A DNA stretch of 64,000 nucleotides from Apoda limacodes. Lineage: Eukaryota; Arthropoda; Insecta; Lepidoptera; Limacodidae. Location of the stretch: positions 124,001-188,000 of the forward strand of contig OX291545.1 in assembly GCA_946406115.1 (NCBI GenBank), in the 5' to 3' direction. The notes under the pieces are model-generated. The model ran no database searches. It worked only from the letters and a program-made list of their open reading frames with translations, and was not told the origin of the DNA. Of the stretch, positions 20,930 through 31,577 are shown piece by piece; the first letter of the stretch is position 1; the number at the start of each line of letters is the position of its first letter. Both the position numbers and the translations under genes were made by a program.

Positions 20930-21689
20930 AAAATTCCTTATTTTTTAGGGTTCCGTACCTTAAAAGAAAAAAAAAAAAAAATCCCGCCTGCTTATATTTG
21001 GTATTTCCATAACTGTTTAGTTCTTAATGTTTGCAGTCGGGTTTTTTCATTTATTTAATTATTTATTTTTATTCCCAGCTTTTTAGTGTTATTTTGTTCC
21101 AGCTTTTTATCTTCGCACTTGACTATTTTACTGTAAGTGTTTTAAATATATTTTCGTACTCGCCTTTTAAAGCCTTATTTTAATACCCAACTCGAGGGTC
21201 ATTAAAAAAAAGGAGGTTTGTATCACTGATGATCAAAATAATGTTACGGCCGGTAACTTTCTAAACGCGTACATTCCCGGAAACATCGATAGTCAACATC
21301 AAAAAAGGTTACAAAAAATGAACCTTATACTCTAAACGTAGGGTTTACTCTCCTTTGAGGGACAATGTTTGGTAAAGATTTATGCGGTTGGTCCGGCGAT
21401 AGGATCTTAGCTTACTCCGTGCGCGTACGCGCGCTAGTCTATGAGAATACCTCGGCGCGGTTAGTTTAGTATGCACTAATATTTCTATTAAGTTGATTAT
21501 AGCCAGTGACACCTTTTACTCACACACGAAAACAAACACTTAACTCACCACACCTCTTTTTACACAAGTGAGTAAAAAACATAAAACGCCAAAAGGGGTA
21601 AGTCTTTCTAAAATTTCTTAGCATTTTCGGCTACAAAGCTGGTAGGCAGATGTGGTTTTTCGGACCACCCCTTGTAACGTAGTAAACGG
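20930..21689. other. Intron sequence, mostly unassigned
   Basis: A short piece, TTTAGGGTTCCGTACC at 20945-20960, followed by an A-run, is one end of the SINE-like repeat seen complete at 56293. The rest, up to the BEL/Pao gag, may include that element's LTR or leader (a GC-rich patch with GCGCGTACGCGCGC at 21421), but no LTR pair could be matched. Confidence 0.4.
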
Positions 21690-21691
21690 TT

Positions 21692-22330
21692 TTGTTAGTT
21701 TGTTTTCGTATATTGGATTTATTAGTGAAGCGGTACCAAAATAACCGTCGCATTGCCGATACTCATGTAGCTGCCATTCTAGGTATTCCACAAGTGTCAT
21801 CGGTTAACCAGCTGCGGTCGGAGCTGCTTAACCCTATTTTGGTGGCGATAAATGCGTTGAAGGGCCTAAAATTTCCTGCAACAGAGTGGTCATTTTTATT
21901 GTTGCACATTGTACTTAACAAATTGCCCAATGACGTCAGGGCTCGTTTCGAACAGTTGCACGGAGGTGACTCGGCGTCACATATACCTACCTTTGACACA
22001 CGAGTAGGAAGCTCGAGAATTTACCTGCCGAACCCCAATCGGGACCGTCACGATCATCGCGAGGTACCGGGTCGTTTCGGCCCCCCAGAATTTTGTCAAT
22101 TGAACGGACTGAACCTTGTGGGGTGTTTTATGAACCGGGACACACCATTCTGGATTGCCACCAGTTCAGAAAATCTGGGGTGGGTCGAAAACGATTTCTG
22201 ACCCGTAGGCTAGGCCTATGTTACTTTTGTTTGGGGGAGCACCTAGCCAAAGACTGACGACAGCCGCGACCTTGTACAAAGTGTGGTGTGGTCACCACCC
22301 GGACTTGTACATGCCCATCCGAGAGGATGG
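21692..22330 (+). pseudogene. BEL/Pao gag with degenerate zinc knuckles
   Basis: The first frame reads NQLRSELLNPILVAINALKG and WSFLLLHIVLNKLPNDVRAR, typical of the gag region of BEL/Pao elements. Later, in another frame, CYFCLGEHLAKD and CTKCGVV give a C-x2-C-type knuckle pair with the expected fourth ligands lost. Gag would package element RNA. At least two frame changes are required. Confidence 0.6.
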
Positions 22331-22958
22331 TCCTCGGATGGCACATGGAGGTGTGTCTACGGCTCGCACGGGCGGGGGTTCGTCGCCGCTGAATCGAACC
22401 CAATCGCCCCCGTCCCCAGTGCGACATCGACCTTCCTTGGTCGTCGGTCACCACCCTCACGTGCCCCTTCCGCTCGGGTAGGTATTGCGGAACGGGCACA
22501 TTACGCCTCTGTCCCTTCCTATCGCGGAGCGTCCTCGCGTTACTTGCGAGTTGAGGGCGGGATCGGGTGGCTATCGCGCGCCGCCGATAGCACGCGCGTC
22601 TCGGCAGCCACTTATGCCCGCGTGGGACACTATGTTTAATAACTAAATTTTAATATTTTCCAAATTGCTTTCAGGGAGTTAAAAATGAGGATATAAACTG
22701 TCATTTAAGGTATATATTAGAGAAAAACACTGAGCCGTGTTCTACCTGGAGGGGCCCAAACTTGGTATGTTTTGAAAATACTTTTTGAATATTAAGAGAA
22801 AAAGTAACCCAAAGGTAATAGTGTGGTATATTTTTAGAACCTGCTCATCAAGCCCTTTCATTTGATACCCCACACGATGGGTTGCTGATTTTTTTTTTAA
22901 ATCCCATACAAAAAATTGATGACACCATAACCCCCCCCCCCCCCCTAAGGGAAATATT

Positions 22959-23474
22959 TTGAGGAATTGCGGCTCAAAATTATTGTTTTGCCCTAAAGTA
23001 CCTGTGTGCCAAACGGCTAAACTCTACATCGATTTGCGGTTTTTTTTTGCGTACACCAAGGACTATGGTGTGGTTGTGCGCGCCATTTTGGACTCGGGCG
23101 CTCAGGGGTGTCTAATGTCGCTGTGGCTGGTGAAGCGTCTCCGCTTACAGGTAAGTTCGCAGAGTCATGGGATTCTTGGAGTAGGGGGTCTACGGGTGGA
23201 TAACGTCGTGGGTACAGTCTCTTTTTCCTTTTCCTCCTTGCTCCATCCTAGTATGCGGTATCAACTAGGAGCTGTTGTCCTGAGGGATATTTTAGGTCAT
23301 CACCCTCAGGTGCCCCTGCCGACGGACGTGCTGTATCTCTCGTCCGCTTTGCAGTTGGCCGATGAAAGGTTCCACCTACCTGGTCCTGTGGAGCTTCTGC
23401 TTGGCGCTGATGTCTTTGGATTGGATAAGGTCATGTTACTTCCAGCCAGGTGGGTTGGTTGCTGTTCCGACTGA
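22959..23474 (+). pseudogene. BEL/Pao aspartic protease
   Basis: VVRAILDSGAQGCLMS carries the catalytic DSG triad, and ELLLGADVFGLDKVM is the conserved second half (GAD). The fold cleaves the element polyprotein. Open for about 170 residues, ending at a stop at 23472; the RT continues in other frames. Confidence 0.75.
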
Positions 23475-23549
23475 TCTCGGATCTGTTATAATGGGCCCAG
23501 CTCCGGCGTCTACGGATTCGTCGGTTCAGGTGGGACTCTCGCTTGCTGA

Positions 23550-24108
23550 CTCCCTTCAGCGTTTTTGGGAAATCGAAGAGACTCCCCCCCGGCGTCACGG
23601 ACTCGACCAGTCGATGACGAGCGTGAGTCATGTTTTCTCGCCAATACGGGTCGTCTTCATTCTGGCCGGTTTTACACTCGAGTGCCTTTCTTATCTCCGC
23701 GCCCGCGCCTGGGTGACTCCTGGAAAATAGCCGAAAAAAGTTATTATCCATGAAGCGCCGGATTCGTCGTGATATAAAGAATTCCGCACAAAATATTTGG
23801 ATTTTATGCGCGAATACGAATCTCTTGGTCACATGTCGGATTCGCAGTTCGAGTTGGAAGGCAACAAACATTATTTTGTTCCACATCACGCCGTCTTTAA
23901 AAATGGTGAGATATGGGTGGTGTTTGATGGGTCGGCGCCTACGTCTTCGGGTGTTTCCTTGAACGACTGCCCGATGTCGGGGCCTAAGCTTCAGGTAGAC
24001 ATCTCGGACATCTTGACTGGTTTTCGTCGCCACCAGGTTGTGTTTGTGGCTGACATTAGGATGATGTTCCATCAGGTCATGATATACCCTGAAGATAGGC
24101 GGTTTTAG
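23550..24108 (+). pseudogene. BEL/Pao reverse transcriptase, N-terminal half
   Basis: LQRFWEIEE opens the RT region, after which two frame changes lead to YFVPHHAVFKNGEIWVVFDG, SLNDCPMSGPKLQVDI and VVFVADIRMMFHQVMIYPED (motif A, ADI). These are BEL/Pao-specific forms. The sequence ends at TAG 24106-24108 before the YVDD-type motif C, so the active site is lost. Confidence 0.75.
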
Positions 24109-24191
24109 CTTCCTATACGATCACATTCACAATTTTAAATAATTTGAAACTCTAATATGCCATACACAATTACACATCTTCGTTTAAGAAA

Positions 24192-24479
24192 TTATCCATT
24201 TTGCCGTCTTTTCTTTTTTTTTTGACGACCGTGTTGTAAATTTGTTTCCCAGTCGACTGTATTATAGCCAATATTGGCAAATCGTGATATGATGTAAAAA
24301 AAATAGTAGTTTACGACAATGTATGTCATCTCCATATTTTTTCCCGAATAATCAAGTAACGGGAAAGAAAAAATCATTAGGGCGAAAATGGCCAACCCGC
24401 AAAAAATCAAGGTCTCGGTAATCTTTATTAAGTAAAGCAGAACTGTGGTGCCTTCTGTGTGATTTAAGGTGTAACTCAC
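24192..24479 (-). CDS. Unrecognised short frame with hydrophobic segments
   Basis: A 95-residue frame with two hydrophobic stretches, ITETLIFCGLAIFALMIFSF and MEMTYIVVNYYFFYIISRF, ending in a lysine/arginine-rich tail. It could be an exon of a membrane protein (for instance a chemoreceptor-like fragment), an env remnant or chance. There is no matching element context: BEL/Pao ends on one side and LINE A copy 2 begins on the other. I do not assign a function. Confidence 0.2.
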   Translation of the reverse strand: MSYTLNHTEGTTVLLYLIKITETLIFCGLAIFALMIFSFPLLDYSGKNMEMTYIVVNYYFFYIISRFANIGYNTVDWETNLQHGRQKKKKRRQNG

Positions 24480-24507
24480 AAACCCTGGACAGATATACCA
24501 GGACCTA

Positions 24508-25077
24508 CAATGCGGACCTACACAGAGATTTCGAACTCCCCACGATTCCCCAATATTTCAAGATCTGGCAGTCAGCTTTTTCGAGCGTACACAAAATCAC
24601 CCGAATCGATTAATTGTGCAATCCACAACGTACCATCCCCTCGATCGACCTCGGCACGGTCGTAAAACTATAGTTAGGCGGCCTCGGCACGTACTAACGG
24701 CCCGAGATGACGATCTCGCTATCCGGATAGCGAGATTAGTCTCAACGACCTCCCCCAATAGGGCCTCCCTCCAAACACGACGTCGACGTCCCCGGGTTCG
24801 TCGGCGCCCGAACGAATACACGAGGTATTAAAGAGTGCCGGGGCGCTTCCCGCCCCCACTCAATCGCAACCGCACCCGCGTAACGGGGAACTCCCCTCCT
24901 GGCGGTGACTCACTTTCGGGTTCGAGACTCACGCCGGTCGAAGGGACGCCCCCGACAACCCGCGGGGAGCCCTTGAGCGTTGGGTTGAGGCTCCTTCAGA
25001 GACTCGCCCAAATAAAGTCCGGTGAAGCAGTAATGGCTGCAATAGCTAACTGCAATGTCCGTTCAGAAAAAAAAAAA
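24508..25077 (+). mobile_element. LINE A copy 2, 3' fragment
   Basis: Begins within the RT C-terminus (CACAGAGATTTCGAACTCCC at 24527) and continues through the family's GC-rich tail to poly-A at 25066-25076. Part of the tail differs from copy 1, with an extra block at 24600-24760 related to 53640-53780 in copy 3. Inserted into the integrase region of gypsy A, whose sequence resumes at 25078. Confidence 0.75.
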
Positions 25078-25800
25078 CTCTTTAAAACTCTCGTTCTGCG
25101 TTCTTTTGATGTTTCTTATATAAGGCTAATTCGACCTTGTTAAATATATTATCAAGAAACCCGGTATGCTCAGCATAAATATCCCTGGGCATAAATACAA
25201 AATTGTCGAAGTCCTCGTACTTCGCGAAAATATTACCGTCGGTCACTAATTCGCGACCGAAAACTAAAAACGCTGGTTAATTGCCATTTGTACTTGTGGA
25301 ATAAATTTGTCCCAAGTTCGGTGATCTTCGCCTACCAAGGCTGCAATAGCCGTAATAATAGTTTTATTATAACGTTCCACAGTGTTTACTTGTGGAAAGT
25401 AACGTGGAGTGTAAAATACTTTTGGTATGGTTTATTTTCCCCAAAGATTTTTTCAATCGTGACTAGTGAATTGTGAACCATTGTCCATAATAATTGTTTG
25501 CGGCACTCCGTAAACTAAGAAAACGTCGTTGAAAAGGACGTAAGCCAAGCATGTAGCACAATCAGATATGTAATTAGATATCTGGCGGAACATTCCTGGC
25601 CAATAAAAATCTTTCAATATCTTTTTAAAGGTCTTCAAAGCACCAAAATGCGAGTTTGACGGCTCCGTATGTTTAGCCGCAATAATATTAAGCCTATAGT
25701 TAGGATTCGGAACCTCCTTCCACATGTAATCACTATCAGGTTCCGTTTCAACTTTTTTAAGTGATTTCCCGTCCTTAATACAGAAATCCAAACAATCTGA
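25078..25800 (-). pseudogene. Gypsy A integrase, deleted
   Basis: The zinc-binding HHCC part reads HTEPSNSHFGALKTF and YISDCATCL (25550-25690). The core follows after a deletion: YGVPQTIIMDNGSQFTS, holding the second catalytic Asp, while the part with the first Asp is gone. After a stop, FPQVNTVERYNKTIITAIAA (near 25380) keeps the third acidic residue as Glu. Further C-terminal text reaches 25078. Integrase would insert the element's DNA; this one cannot. Confidence 0.7.
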
Positions 25801-25836
25801 TGGATTATTTACGCAATTGGTACGCTTTTGTTCGTG

Positions 25837-26440
25837 TCAAATCATACTCCGATCAGTATCAATTGGTTCAACGAATTTATGAGAAACATTATCTACGTCA
25901 GTCTGCACGTCAGTTGATGTGTCCTCTATTATAGGGGTAGACCGAGATAAAATATCAGGAACAACATTGTCCTTTCCTCTTTTATGCTTTAAAATAAAAT
26001 TAAAGCAAGACAACCGTATGGTCCATCTGGCTAACCTACCCGTTGGATTAGATAATTTTAAAAGCCATTTCAATGCAGCATGGTCAGTAAAAATAATAAA
26101 TTGTTTCCCGTTGTCAAGAAAACAACGCCAATGTTCTAGTGCTAGAATAACCGCTAGCGTTTCTCGCTCCGTGACCGAGTAATTCCGTTGTTGCTTAAAT
26201 AAAGACTTACTCATGTATGCCACAACAACCTCATTGCCGTCTACCTCTTGAGAGTAAGCATTGCACCTATGCCAAAACCAGATGCATCACAATGTACACT
26301 AAATGGTAAGTCATAATTCTGACATGCTAAAATAGGTGTATTTACAAAATGGTTTTTCAAAGTAATAAATGCGTTATCCGCTTCTTTCGTCCATTTAAAT
26401 CTTGACGTATTTTTACCCGCAGACGTTAATTAATTAAGGG
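25837..26440 (-). pseudogene. Gypsy A RNase H and RT connection
   Basis: TPILACQNYDLPFSVHCDAS (RNase H start, first Asp), YMSKSLFKQQRNYSVTERE (Glu), and FTDHAALKWLLKLSNPTGRL (Asp) through KHKRGKDNVVPDILSR identify RNase H of Ty3/gypsy pol. The main open part is 25837-26223, and the upstream portion needs frame changes. Confidence 0.75.
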
Positions 26441-26499
26441 GACCAGCTACAGTACTAAAATTGGGTATAAAACGCCTACATTAACTAGCTGTACCTAAA

Positions 26500-27124
26500 A
26501 ATCGACGAACCTCCTTTTGCGATTTAGGAGTAGGGATTTCAAGAATGGTTTTTACTTTATCTATATATTATCTATATCTATCGAGATATTTTAGCTCATT
26601 TTTAAAAAACTTACACTTCACTTCTCAAAATTAATAGCTAAACAAGCCTTTGTGAGTTTTTCAAGTACTCGATTTAAAAGGGATATGTGTTCTTCGAAAC
26701 TCTCGCTAATAATGATAATATCTAAATAACAGAACACTTTGTTATTAAAATTAGGAGAAAACAAGGAATCCATCAATCTCTGCTGTGTAGCAGGACTATT
26801 TGAATCGCTTAAATTGGAAGCTGCCGTGTGTCGGAACGTAAAACGCAGTTTTGTTTCTGTCATCTACGTGTAAAGGAATCTGCCAAAATGCTTTTGCAAT
26901 ATCAATACTGCTTAAGTATTTCGCATTAGACAAATTATCTAAGCTTTCATTAATAAAAGGTAAATTATACGCGTCTTTCTTAGTAATTGAATTTAATTTC
27001 CTACTATCCAAACAAAATCTCCATTCGCCATTCTTATTAAGCGTAACTAAGACTGGAGATAACCATGGGCTCTCGCATGGTTCAATAATGTCCTAATTTA
27101 TCATTTTATCTACTTCTTCACTAA
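26500..27124 (-). pseudogene. Gypsy A reverse transcriptase, main part
   Basis: EPCESPWLSPVLVTLNKNG and FCLDSRKLNSITKKDAYNLP, then SSIDIAKAFWQIPLH (motif A), the fingers-palm text, and FCYLDIIIISESFEEH, where the catalytic YxDD reads YLDI. A frame break separates the FKRFK and LSNSPATQQRLMDS segments. Gypsy B is inserted between HRVL and SEEV at the RT start (TSD GTAC). Confidence 0.8.
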
Positions 27125-27128
27125 GTAC

Positions 27129-27178
27129 TGCAGCGTGCGGGGGCGTAAATAAGCTGCTTCTACCTATTTCTTATTAGT
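27129..27178 (-). repeat. Element B 3' LTR remnant
   Basis: The block GGGGGCGTAAATAAGCTGCT...CTTATTA matches the outer end of the full LTR at 29154-29208 nearly exactly. It starts with TG on the plus strand next to the GTAC target duplication. The rest of this LTR was lost by a deletion that joined it to the integrase C-terminus. Confidence 0.8.
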
Positions 27179-27860
27179 TATGCCTAACTAACCTAACAAT
27201 CTCATAAGGACCCTTATAAATTTTCTTTAATTTATATGAGAACCCTGTTCGTCGTTTATCAAAATATAACAATACTACATCTCCTACAACCAAATTTTTC
27301 GGTTTTGCCCGACGATCAAATACAACTTTTTGTTGCTGCTGCATTATCCTTTGCCTAACTTTTCCTAAGAAAATATTAATATACCTTCCTAATTTACCTA
27401 CTTGGCGGAAGTTTTCGTAGCTCTTCCTTACCATGTGGCAAAAATTAACACACCTCATATATGTAAGTGGTAACCTAACGTGCTTGCCACTTACCCTCGT
27501 TGACTTCATGCGACCATAATTCCTTATCTTCTGTTGCTGCCCAATCTTACCATAGAAGGAAATAATCAACAATACAATGAGATACATATATTCTAAGTAG
27601 CTTTGCCCGGCTTTATTCTCTTTCTTAACCAATTTGCTAGATTTTGCACGGTTGCCTTGCGACTTTTGTCTAGTCTTCCTACTTGATGCTTGAGCACATG
27701 GTTGCTTAGTTTTAGAGTCCAACTCTCCTTGCTCGGCCCTATAACACTCTTTTGAGATACTCGTCGCCTCCCTATCTTCCACCATTAAAACACTTTCTGC
27801 CCTAGCCTTCACTACATTTGTAGCCAGCACATTGTATACATTCCTCGAACTTGGATCCAT
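27174..27860 (-). pseudogene. Element B integrase C-terminus, fused to unassigned sequence
   Basis: Its C-terminal 70 residues, VGDVVLLYFDKRRTGFSYKL and YKGPYEIVRLVRHN, are the conserved integrase C-terminal (SH3-like) module of Ty3/gypsy elements. The preceding 150 residues (lysine- and serine-rich, with a hydrophobic YLIVLLIISFYG) are not recognised. The frame is open, but the catalytic part of the integrase is absent. The stop overlaps the LTR remnant, so this is a deletion junction. Confidence 0.6.
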
Positions 27861-27892
27861 GACATGTGGCTTTAATTAAGGAAACGATATTA

Positions 27893-28936
27893 TTACCTTA
27901 TCGCCAATATATATACATTTTGCTTCATTAAGTCAATATGACAATTGTACTTATTCAAAAAGTCAAGACCTAAAATTGGAAATTTGCAACCTTTAAGAAC
28001 AATAAAGTCTACTTCAAAGACTTTTTCTGCAATTTTGATATCGATGCTATGCAATCGATATCCTTGGCTCAGTGTACCATTAGCCGAAGTCATTCGCACT
28101 CCTTCTTCTTCACGTACATCTTTCTCTGCGAATAATTTGTGGAAAATACTTTCTAGCAAAATGGATAACTCTGATCCTGTATCCATGATACACGGTATCC
28201 TATTTCCACGTAAAGTAATCGGAATCTTCACGAGATTAGGTGCATTCCTAATCGTATTAAAATTAACAACACATTCTCGATTCTCAATATCGTTGTTGTT
28301 TAATCCCCCTGCTGGTTCTATACCTGACCACATCTGCCCATTCTCCCTCTTTACAGACTTTCTACTATTATAAAATTTTGACTTACTGAAATTGTTTCGT
28401 TGGTAGTAATCTCGGCATTTATTCCAACCTCTCTTTGGTCCTTCTCCGTAAGTCTTCTTTTCGTAAACACGATTATATTTTCTCCAGGGCGATGGTCTTG
28501 CCGATTTATTCCAAGGATAACCAGCTTTCCGCGGGTGGCTAGAATTAATATCAGGAATTACCGTTTGGACAACACTATTTACATTTTTACAATTTTCTAC
28601 AGGACTATCTGCCATCTTCTCAACTACCCTAATGAGATTCTTAAGCTTAAATATATATAAGGGTATAATTTTTTCCTGCCACTGGGATAATACGCTCGAT
28701 TCAAATCGTCGTATTATAATGTCCTCATTTGTGACATTACACTTCGCCGCCTGTGCCAAAAGTCTATACAAGTATGGCTCTACACCTTCCTGTGCATGCT
28801 GTGCCATATCATAGAATACTTGCATAGGATCCATAGACTCTATTTTAGACCTAATGCATTTTACAATATCTTCATACGTTGTGATTTCTTCTAATTTTTT
28901 ATGCACTGAGAGATAATTGCGCCAGTGATCTGGCAA
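27893..28936 (-). CDS. Element B gag-protease, open
   Basis: 347 open residues. The gag part has ITTYEDIVKCIRSKIESMDP, YDMAQHAQEGVEPYLYRLL and a basic tryptophan-containing stretch without a standard CCHC knuckle. The protease follows: IPCIMDTGSELSILLESIFH (DTG triad) and KGCKFPILGLDFLNKYNC. Upstream, an ATG near 29080 begins MSLNVQELSRRMS in the same region but is separated by stops, so the true gag start is lost. The protein could process itself in principle, but no RT remains in this copy. Confidence 0.7.
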   Translation of the reverse strand: MPDHWRNYLSVHKKLEEITTYEDIVKCIRSKIESMDPMQVFYDMAQHAQEGVEPYLYRLLAQAAKCNVTNEDIIIRRFESSVLSQWQEKIIPLYIFKLKNLIRVVEKMADSPVENCKNVNSVVQTVIPDINSSHPRKAGYPWNKSARPSPWRKYNRVYEKKTYGEGPKRGWNKCRDYYQRNNFSKSKFYNSRKSVKRENGQMWSGIEPAGGLNNNDIENRECVVNFNTIRNAPNLVKIPITLRGNRIPCIMDTGSELSILLESIFHKLFAEKDVREEEGVRMTSANGTLSQGYRLHSIDIKIAEKVFEVDFIVLKGCKFPILGLDFLNKYNCHIDLMKQNVYILAIR

Positions 28937-29153
28937 TTACAATTCCAGAACCTGCCGACCCTTTGTTTCTTTGTCGAAACCCATTACTACAATGTGCACC
29001 TCAAGTTCATTGAGGGCTCTTAATACCTATGACCCATCACCTGACATTCTCCTAGATAACTCTTGGACATTTAGAGACATTATTGCTAAATAATTTTACC
29101 TTTCTTTATCCCTTTTTCACCTGTTTTAGCAGACAACGGCGTACTCCACCATA

Positions 29154-29774
29154 TGCAGCGTGGCGGGGGCGTAAATAAGCTGCTTCTACCTATTTCTTAT
29201 TAGGTATCGGGATCTCTGCTAATAAAAAGACGACATCGGGAGTTCTTTTATGTATTCAGATGTTCTTTTCAATCGCCACAAGAGTATACATCCTTTAGAC
29301 TCGTCTACTACCTAGGAGAATTATTATACAATTTTAAACTTATCTGCAGTACATCTTCTTTCATTAGGCCATACTTCAATAGGCCTCGGGTCGTAGTGTC
29401 GGTACATTGGATAATATCTGCATTAGGACATTTAATCGCAATGGTGGCGATGCTTAGAATATTTTGGATACTGGAGTATCTTACCATAAGTCTACTGGCA
29501 ATGTTAGGCCATTCTACAAATTCTAGGGCTCCCTGATAGAGACAGGAATCGACCCTCCAAATTTATATAGACTTGTCCGATCTATATTTTTCACTGGAAT
29601 GTCAATTAATATCAAAATAATGACAAACTCGAAATTCCGATTGTTTTTATTTAAAAACGCACTGACACCATCTATTATATTTTCATAAAACCATTACGAA
29701 GTATTTCCTGCATGAAAAACGTTCGCTAGCATATTTACTTCCTTTACACTTAACAAGAGGTCGTAACCTCTACA
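29154..29774 (-). repeat. Element B 5' LTR, 621 bp
   Basis: Starts TGTAGAGG (minus strand, at 29774) and ends ...CGCTGCA (at 29154), the usual TG...CA form, followed by TATGGTGGAGTACGCC, which may be the primer-binding site. Its last 50 bp recur at 27129-27178. No coding sequence is present. LTRs hold promoter and polyadenylation signals, which I cannot place exactly. Confidence 0.8.
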
Positions 29775-30297
29775 GTACCCGATGTCTTTCCGGAGACAGC
29801 CTATAATTACGTTGTTTAATCGGTGCGTGATCACCAGTATCTATTCTATGTGTAACTAGATTTATTTCAGCAATAATGCCAGTTTCCTAAAGCGAAATAG
29901 CTTTAAAATTACTAATAACTCTGTTCGCCGTCTCTTTTTGAAAAGGGGAAAGGTTATTATAAAACTTAATCTTGTTTTCCACATTAGAAAGTTCAGAAAT
30001 AATTGATTTTTTAACTTCATTCTTAACTTGAAAAAGACTAGGTGTCAAATTAAAGGATTTCCAAAAATCTATCCCTAAAATTATTGAAGGGAACAAATCT
30101 GGGATAACAAATGTTTTAATTTTATTACATTGTTTATTAAATACCATTGGCAATAAAAAATCTCGGTGTACTGCTTTACCAGCAGTTGAAACTTTTATAT
30201 TCTCATCCCTATAAAGTGTAAAACCTAGCTTTTGTATGGCTAGATATGAATTATTCCCTAAAACGCTGATGCAAGAACCTGTGTCTAAAAGACCCAT
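29775..30297 (-). pseudogene. Gypsy A protease and RT N-terminus
   Basis: MGLLDTGSCISVLG (DTG protease motif), IILGIDFWKSFNL, then the RT spacer YNNLSPFQKETANRVISNFK and, after a stop, HRIDTGDHAPIKQRNYRLSP. This leads directly into the insertion site of element B at HRVL. It continues into 27124 and below. Confidence 0.8.
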
Positions 30298-31577
30298 ACA
30301 TTCTGTCTCTTTTATTTTTATTTTTAAAAAAGGACGAAAATAATCGTTTTCATTTTTAAACAGGATCGAAGTATTACGAAAGGAATAAAAAAAAATGTTG
30401 ACTTTGTTAAGCCATGACGACCAGTCATGTAAATCTTGTCCACAACGACACCTGTTTTCTAGTTTTTTTGATTATTATTCCAATTATTTTTAAAGTTATT
30501 ATTATTATTATTATTTTGATTACAATTTGGGCAATCAATCGCTCTTACATTTTTAAGACCACGTCTATAACAGACAATGTTGTTAGATGTGCATTAACTA
30601 AGTTCGTGTCCATGTACACGGCATCGAACACCAAATCGCGGACGATTTTCATGAACGGCTGCAATTTTCCTAGGAGACTCGTAATTCACCGAATTGAAAT
30701 TTTGGTTCCTATAACCCGTTGGTTTATACGTAGGGGATCTAGATTCAAACCGAACCGTAGGTTTTTGTTCATAGTTTTTAAATGATTAAAAATTATCAAG
30801 TAGTTTCGTCCGAAACTCCTTTTGTCTCCAATTTTCATAATTATAGCCTTTGTTATATACAAAGAGAATTCGAAGAGCTAAGTTAAAATCTAAAAACATC
30901 ACATCACCGTTTTCCGGCTCTTTAAAATTCTTACTTTTGTCAAGCAATTGATCATATTTCTTGCAAATGTTAATTAAATTCTCAATAGACACTACATTAG
31001 CTTGTACCACAAACAGGGAATAACATGGTCTGATGTTTCGAAGCAAAATTTCTAATTGATCACTCTCAGAAAGCGATTTCTTTAACCTATTGAACATTTC
31101 AGACATTATTGCAGTGTAAATAACGATATTTTCGTTTTTTCCTTGAGTACGTTTATAGATATTGTTTAATAATTTATAATCGTAGTCAAAACTACCGAAA
31201 TCTTCTAATGCACAATCTTCTAATCTAATGCACAGTTAGTCCCAATTGTTTAACTTTCTTTTAATAAATATAAACCAATGTAAAGCGTCGTCAGAAAAGA
31301 GTTCAAACGCTCTAGTTAACAGTTATTCTTTTTTAATATTCCTAGAAAGCCTAAATTCTTCGATTTTTTGCAAAAACGACCTAGGGCATGATTTTCCATT
31401 ATAATTAAATCTTTTCAGCTTAAATGCAGAGCTTCTATCACAAGAACCTGTGATAAATTATATCTAGATATCTCTAAATTATAAAAATCCTCCTTTAATT
31501 TTTTGGATACCTGATTAATTTCCGGTAAACTACCAACTTCTGACCTATTGTCATCAGGTAAATCAGAAATTTCATGT
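30298..31577 (-). pseudogene. Gypsy A gag region, decayed
   Basis: MFNRLKKSLSESDQLEILLR and FVVQANVVSIENLINICKK (30786-31106) are gag capsid-like text. A Cys-containing stretch, RAIDCPNCNQ followed by an Asn run, lies near 30500, where a nucleic-acid-binding part is expected. Beyond 31106 the text continues with stops to 31577 (SEVGSLPEINQVSKKLKEDF), where a LINE fragment cuts it. No 5' LTR was found. Confidence 0.6.

Larger units (their letters stand above)
21690..24108 (+). mobile_element. BEL/Pao LTR retrotransposon, 3' truncated, decayed
   Basis: In order: gag segment (21692-22201), degenerate zinc knuckles (22205-22330), aspartic protease (22959-23474) and the start of RT (23550-24108). 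This is the BEL/Pao order and the sequence matches that superfamily. RNase H, integrase and 3' LTR are absent, and no 5' LTR was identified. Several frameshifts and an internal poly-C run (22931-22945) are present. Confidence 0.75.
25078..27128 (-). mobile_element. Ty3/gypsy element A, pol 3' half (interrupted element)
   Basis: On the minus strand this carries RT, RNase H and integrase in standard Ty3/gypsy order. The RT N-terminal part continues beyond an insertion (element B) at 29775-31577, where protease and gag of A are found. At its far end (25078) it is cut by LINE A copy 2. Scattered stops make it non-coding. Confidence 0.8.
27129..29774 (-). mobile_element. LTR retrotransposon B nested in gypsy A
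   Basis: Bounded by TG...CA and flanked on both sides by GTAC (27125-27128 and 29775-29778); deleting it restores the host reading H-R-V-L-S-E-E-V. The LTR upstream in the element's sense is 29154-29774 (621 bp). The downstream LTR survives only as its last part (27129-27178). The interior codes gag-protease (27893-29080) and an integrase C-terminus (27174-27860), with RT, RNase H and the integrase core missing. It is younger than A and defective. Confidence 0.85.

Noticed and set aside
22218..22639. Overlapping Arg/Pro-rich frames on both strands
   Set aside because: They overlap the BEL/Pao gag zinc-knuckle region in other frames and carry no motifs.
22931..22945. Poly-C run as a regulatory element
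   Set aside because: Located inside a decayed BEL/Pao element; most simply slippage or a sequencing-sensitive homopolymer.
23431..24072. 213-residue minus-strand frame
   Set aside because: Antisense to the BEL/Pao protease-RT region, which has clear family motifs on the plus strand. No domain is seen on the minus strand.
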